Notes under the pieces: model-generated
Database searches by the model: none
Told to the model about the DNA's origin: nothing
What the model saw: only the letters and a program-made list of their open reading frames with translations
Origin: Rhodospirillaceae bacterium
GTDB lineage: Bacteria > Pseudomonadota > Alphaproteobacteria > UBA8366 > GCA-2717185
Length of the DNA stretch: 7,961 bases
Reading direction: 5' to 3'
Assembly (NCBI GenBank): GCA_018660965.1
Contig: JABJJH010000468.1
Location: 1 to 7,961 of the forward strand
Translations under genes and position numbers: made by a program
Part shown: piece by piece, positions 5,176-7,961 of the stretch
How the letters are laid out: each line of letters starts with the position of its first letter
Position numbering within the stretch: position 1 is the first letter of the stretch

Positions 5176-5207
5176 CTTTTAAGACGGTTTTCTTTTAAGA
5201 CGGTTTG
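5176..5207. repeat. 16-bp tandem duplication at the end of the second methyltransferase gene
   Basis: Two adjacent copies of CTTTTAAGACGGTTTT lie at 5176-5191 and 5192-5207, the second with a final G. The right copy contains the last codons and TAA of the methyltransferase gene. The left copy repeats them in the gap before the amidase gene. This looks like slipped-strand or local duplication and lengthens the gap between the two genes to 35 nt. Confidence 0.8.
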
Positions 5208-6223
5208 GTTCCGGTGATGCGGTTCAACGTGCCGGACACAAACTCATGCACGGCGACATCGACGAATCCGGCGCGTTCGAAATAGCCCCGGCAATCGGCG
5301 TCCGTATGGGCCAGTCCCGTGCTGGCGTTGATCGCTTGCGCCAGCCCCCACAGCGCCGGGCCGATGGGGCCGTCGCGCGTGTCGTTCAGGGTTTCCCCGA
5401 TCAAATGCATTTCGCCGCCGGGCAGCAGGGCGTCGAAGGCGCGTTTCACCACGTCGGCGATGATGTCGCGGTTATAGATTGGCAAATTGCTGGCCATGAT
5501 CGCGACATCGCAATCGGTGGGCAGCGCGTCCTTGGTGAAGTCGCCGCCGAGGGCTTCGACCCGGTCCGAAACGCCGTTTTCCGCAATAAATTCGCGCGCG
5601 ACGACGGCGACCGACGGCAGATCGAACACGACGGCCTTGATATGGGGGTGTGTTTTGGCCGCGTTGATGGAGTACGCGCCGGAACCGCCGCCAAGGTCGA
5701 GAATTTTCGTGCGCGTCGAAAGATCGACCTGGCGCACGAAGCGACGGCCCGCGCCCATGCCGATGCTGTAGGTGCCTTCGTGCATCTCCCGCGCGGCGTC
5801 CACCGTCAAATTGTCGTATTCGCCAAGAATGGTGACATCCTTGTTGCGCAGGTGGTCGCTTAATGTTCCAAAATTTTCCCACATCGGTTTAGTGAACAAC
5901 ATCCAGGGACCGGCGTAGCTTCGTTCGCCCTCGACGAGAAAACGCTCCACGTCGTCGGCGTTGACATAGCGGCCATCGACGCGCGTCAACAAGCCCATCG
6001 CCATGGCGACAGTCGCCAGCCGTTCGGCGTTCAACGGGGTGATGTCCAGCGCCGCCGCCACTTCATCATCGGTTCCCGCGCCCTTGGATATCGCCGTGAA
6101 CAGGCCCAGTTCGACCCCGGCCATCAGCGCCGCCGATTCCCAATAACCCATGGCGATGGTTTGCAGACGGACGGTGTCCACTCGTTTATGGGGCCGTTTT
6201 TCGGTTCGTTTTTCGGGGCTCAT
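5195..6223 (-). CDS. SAM-dependent methyltransferase, O-methyltransferase-like (copy B)
   Basis: This 342-residue cytosolic protein has the layout of the caffeate/acetylserotonin O-methyltransferase superfamily: an N-terminal helical dimerisation/winged-helix domain (about 15-110; ELGLFTAISKGAGTDDEVAAAL) and a C-terminal Rossmann SAM domain. Motif I is ILDLGGGSGAYSI (174-186), the acidic SAM-ribose contact is VFDLP (199-203), then GGDF (226-229), and the late strand is LLPGGEMHLIGE (266-277). The usual catalytic-His segment (LHDW-like) is replaced by ASNLPIYN (244-251), so the classic His-assisted O-methylation mechanism is doubtful. It aligns without gaps (offset 8, N-terminal extension of eight residues) with its neighbour and is about four-fifths identical by eye. 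Its ATG overlaps the TGA of copy A (ATGA), implying translational coupling. Substrate unknown; O-, S- or N-methylation all remain possible. Confidence 0.8.
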   Translation of the reverse strand: MSPEKRTEKRPHKRVDTVRLQTIAMGYWESAALMAGVELGLFTAISKGAGTDDEVAAALDITPLNAERLATVAMAMGLLTRVDGRYVNADDVERFLVEGERSYAGPWMLFTKPMWENFGTLSDHLRNKDVTILGEYDNLTVDAAREMHEGTYSIGMGAGRRFVRQVDLSTRTKILDLGGGSGAYSINAAKTHPHIKAVVFDLPSVAVVAREFIAENGVSDRVEALGGDFTKDALPTDCDVAIMASNLPIYNRDIIADVVKRAFDALLPGGEMHLIGETLNDTRDGPIGPALWGLAQAINASTGLAHTDADCRGYFERAGFVDVAVHEFVSGTLNRITGTKPS

Positions 6224-7224
6224 GCCGGTTTGGTTCCTGTAATGCGGCTCAATGTTCCGGCGACGAATTCATGCACGCCGATATCGGTGAAGCCCGCCTG
6301 TTCGAAATAGCCGATGCAGTCTGCTTCGGTGTGGGCCAACCCCGTGCTGCCGTTCATCGCTTCGGCCATGCCCCACAACGCCGGGCCAATGGGGCCGCTG
6401 CGGTCGTCTTCCAGAGTCTCCCCGATCAGATGCATTTCCCCGCCCGGCAATAAGGCGTCGAAGGCGCGTTGGATGACCTGGGCGATGATCGGGCGGCTAT
6501 AGAGTGGCAGATTGCTGGCCATGATGGCGACGTCGCAATCGGTGGGCAAATCGTCCTTGGTGAAATCGCCGCCGACCGCTTCCACCTGGCCGCCGACGTC
6601 GTGTTCGGCGATGTATTCGCGCGCCACCACCGCCACGGGCGGCAGGTCGAACACCACGGCCTTGATGTGGGGGTGTGTTTTGGCCGCGTTGATGGAGTAG
6701 GCGCCGGAACCGCCGCCGAGGTCGAGAATTTTTGTCCGCTCTGATAGGTCGACGTGGCGGACGAAGCGCCGCGCCGCGCCCATGCCGATACTGCTGGTCG
6801 CCTGATGCATGCGCCGCGCGGCCTCCACGGTCAGACCTTCGTACTGGCCCAGCACGGCTTCGTCCTTGTTGCGCAGATAGTCGCTCAGTTTTCCGAACTT
6901 GTCCCAGCGCGGTTTGGTGAACAACATCCACGGTCCGGCGTAACCGGGTTTGTCCTCGACCAGAAAGCGGTCCACGTCGTCGGCGTTCTGGTAACGGCCC
7001 GCCGCCTTTGACACCAGATTCATCGCCATGCAGACGGTGACGAGTCGTTCGGCGTTGAGCGTCGTGATATCGAGCGCCGCCGCCACTTCGTCGTCGGTGC
7101 CCGCGCCCTTGGAAATCGCGGTGAACAGGCCCAGTTCGATCCCCGCCATCAGGGCGGCGGATTCCCAGAACCCCATGGCGATGTTCTGAAGGCGGACAGT
7201 GTCCAGTCGTTTTGCGTCGCTCAT
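6220..7224 (-). CDS. SAM-dependent methyltransferase, O-methyltransferase-like (copy A)
   Basis: This 334-residue protein is the first gene of the methyltransferase-amidase operon and a gap-free paralogue of copy B. The dimerisation domain covers about residues 7-102. The SAM domain follows, with ILDLGGGSGAYSI (166-178), VFDLP (191-195), GGDF (218-221) and LLPGGEMHLIGE (258-269). The segment that carries the catalytic His in plant-type O-methyltransferases reads ASNLPLYS (236-243), again without His. ATG 7224 is supported by AGGAG 7 nt upstream. Two near-identical tandem copies suggest a recent duplication, with either a heterodimer or two related methylation steps. Marine alphaproteobacterial S-methyltransferases of DMSP synthesis (DsyB) belong to the same superfamily and size class, but I cannot establish that identity from sequence alone. 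Confidence 0.8.
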   Translation of the reverse strand: MSDAKRLDTVRLQNIAMGFWESAALMAGIELGLFTAISKGAGTDDEVAAALDITTLNAERLVTVCMAMNLVSKAAGRYQNADDVDRFLVEDKPGYAGPWMLFTKPRWDKFGKLSDYLRNKDEAVLGQYEGLTVEAARRMHQATSSIGMGAARRFVRHVDLSERTKILDLGGGSGAYSINAAKTHPHIKAVVFDLPPVAVVAREYIAEHDVGGQVEAVGGDFTKDDLPTDCDVAIMASNLPLYSRPIIAQVIQRAFDALLPGGEMHLIGETLEDDRSGPIGPALWGMAEAMNGSTGLAHTEADCIGYFEQAGFTDIGVHEFVAGTLSRITGTKPA

Positions 7225-7243
7225 GCGGCGTCTCCTGTTGTGC

Positions 7244-7298
7244 TAGTGGCGCAACCGAAACGGATGGTTCCCATCCGTTTCGATCAGTTGCCCCACAA
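7244..7298. mobile_element. palindromic miniature element 1
   Basis: The core CGAAACGGATGG-TTC-CCATCCGTTTCG (7256-7282) is a perfect 12-pair inverted repeat. Outside it, TAGTGGCGCAAC (7244-7255) pairs at ten of twelve positions with GTTGCCCCACAA (7287-7298), leaving a four-base bulge ATCA. The left edge sits in CTAG (7243-7246). The right edge reads CACAAG where CACTAG would be expected. It lies in the 84-nt gap between the methyltransferase operon and the molybdoenzyme gene. No T run follows, so it is not a simple terminator. It shares its architecture with element 2. Confidence 0.6.
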
Positions 7299-7308
7299 GA
7301 TCAATATG

Positions 7309-7961
7309 TTAGTGGTCTGATTCACGAAATGCTTGGGAACCAAGCGTTTCGATCAGAACACTAGGTGGATCGAAGGCTGTGATGTCGGGAAGCGCGTCGT
7401 CGAACCGTTCGACGTCGACCAGGGCGGTGTGAGACACCGGCCCCTGACCAAGCTTCGACGTGCCGTGGTCGGGCGTCAGCATGTTCGGGTTGCCGTGTTT
7501 GTCCAGCGCGCCGACTTGTCCCGGTTCGCGTGGGTCGTACCAGGCGCCGGTGGCGAGCCGGATGACTCCGGGCCGCACATCGTCGGTGACGACCGCGCCC
7601 GCCAGCGTGGCGCCGCGATCATTAAATATGCGCACGACATCGCCGTCGGAAATGTCGCGCGCCGCGGCGTCGACGGGGTTCAGCGCAACCGGTTCGCGGC
7701 CCTGTATTTTCGACTCGCGGCTGACTTTGCCCGAGTCCATCTGCGCGTGCAGCCGGGTTCGCGGTTGGTTCGACATCAGGTGGAGCGGAAACTGCGCCGC
7801 CTTGGCGCCGCCCAGCCATTCCGACGGTTCCATCCAGGTTGGGTGTCCGGGGCAATCGTCATACCCGAAACCGTCGATCTTCTCGGAAAATATTTCAATC
7901 TTCCCAGACGGCGTGCGCAGCGGGTTGGCGTCCGGGTCCGCCCGGAATTCAGAGAACAGCA
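7309..7961 (-). CDS. BisC/TorA/DorA-type molybdopterin oxidoreductase, C-terminal part (5' partial)
   Basis: The frame is open to the right edge, giving the last 216 residues of a protein usually about 750-800 long. It contains the end of the catalytic part (DPDANPLRTPSGKIEIFSE) and the molydopterin-dinucleotide-binding domain: LHLMSNQPRTRLHAQMD, GREPVALNPVDAAARDISDGD, VVRIFNDRGATLAGAVV, GVIRLATGAWYDP, GNPNMLTPDHGTSKLGQG. These are hallmarks of the biotin sulfoxide / DMSO / TMAO reductase group with Mo-bis-MGD. The enzyme would reduce an S- or N-oxide. The signal peptide, which would tell periplasmic from cytosolic, lies outside the window. The final 16 residues (VLIETLGSQAFRESDH) and the stop come from palindromic element 2. 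The ATG at 7833 is internal. Confidence 0.85.
   Translation of the reverse strand, partial: LFSEFRADPDANPLRTPSGKIEIFSEKIDGFGYDDCPGHPTWMEPSEWLGGAKAAQFPLHLMSNQPRTRLHAQMDSGKVSRESKIQGREPVALNPVDAAARDISDGDVVRIFNDRGATLAGAVVTDDVRPGVIRLATGAWYDPREPGQVGALDKHGNPNMLTPDHGTSKLGQGPVSHTALVDVERFDDALPDITAFDPPSVLIETLGSQAFRESDH
7310..7363. mobile_element. palindromic miniature element 2, inside the end of the molybdoenzyme gene
   Basis: The core CGAAATGCTTGG-GAA-CCAAGCGTTTCG (7325-7351) has 12 pairs, one of them T-G. Outside it, CTGAT (7317-7321) pairs with ATCAG (7352-7356), and TAGTG (7310-7314) with CACTA (7359-7363). Both ends carry TA, and the right end sits in CTAG (7361-7364), as in insertions of IS630-type elements that duplicate TA. 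Its core matches element 1 with paired substitutions. It provides the 3' end and the TAA (7309-7311) of the molybdoenzyme gene. Confidence 0.65.

Noticed and set aside
6497..6931. Open frames inside and opposite the methyltransferase genes
   Set aside because: Similar shadow frames occur at matching positions in both paralogues, as expected from duplication of the real genes. Their arginine-rich content resembles no protein.
7256..7282. Element 1 core as the intrinsic terminator of the molybdoenzyme gene
   Set aside because: No T run follows on either strand, and the sibling hairpin lies inside coding sequence. A repeated palindromic element explains both, although it could still weaken readthrough.

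Overview
The window reads like a GC-rich alphaproteobacterial chromosome, probably of the Rhodospirillales type. That placement is an inference from base composition, codon use and gene families, not from any marker gene. It holds eight substantial genes, one tail of a further gene at the left edge, and several small sequence elements.

Left part (1-2088, + strand). After the 3' end of an unidentified gene (1-141) comes a compact run of three genes: the two subunits of a class I, iron-sulfur fumarate hydratase-like enzyme (216-1178 and 1142-1834, overlapping), and, 23 nt further on, a 76-residue thioredoxin-like protein of the SelW/SelT/SelH (Rdx) family at 1858-2088. The small gene has an in-frame TGA exactly where the family's redox CxxC/CxxU motif needs its second redox residue (C13-A-V-U16), so it is most likely a true selenoprotein. 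A stem-loop of bacterial SECIS type lies 21 nt after the TGA. Ordinary gene callers will miss or split it.

Middle (2089-3371). An AT-richer stretch carries a hemerythrin-domain gene on the - strand (2120-2797, TTG start). It has all seven diiron ligands, a nine-G run at the domain boundary and an unrecognised C-terminal extension. Two overlapping, mutually exclusive palindromes lie upstream of it. The stretch is bounded by two copies (48 of 49 bases identical) of the 3' end of the selenoprotein gene, at 2045-2093 and 3065-3113, so it looks like an insertion or duplication product.

Right part (3372-7961). A free-standing AhpD-like peroxidase-related protein (3372-3950, +) is followed by a - strand cluster. 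In transcription order this is the C-terminal part of a BisC/TorA/DorA-type molybdopterin oxidoreductase (runs off the right edge), two tandem, gap-free paralogous SAM methyltransferases with an ATGA overlap, and an acetamidase/formamidase family protein. Between the molybdoenzyme and the methyltransferases sit two small palindromic elements of about 55 bp. They share one architecture, show compensatory stem changes and abut CTAG/TA, like miniature IS630-type elements. One of them supplies the last 16 residues and the stop codon of the molybdoenzyme.

Working picture: a redox- and sulfur/nitrogen-oriented accessory region. The fumarase-like pair may be co-transcribed with the selenoprotein. 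The methyltransferase-amidase operon probably acts on one small-molecule pathway, whose substrate cannot be read from the sequence.
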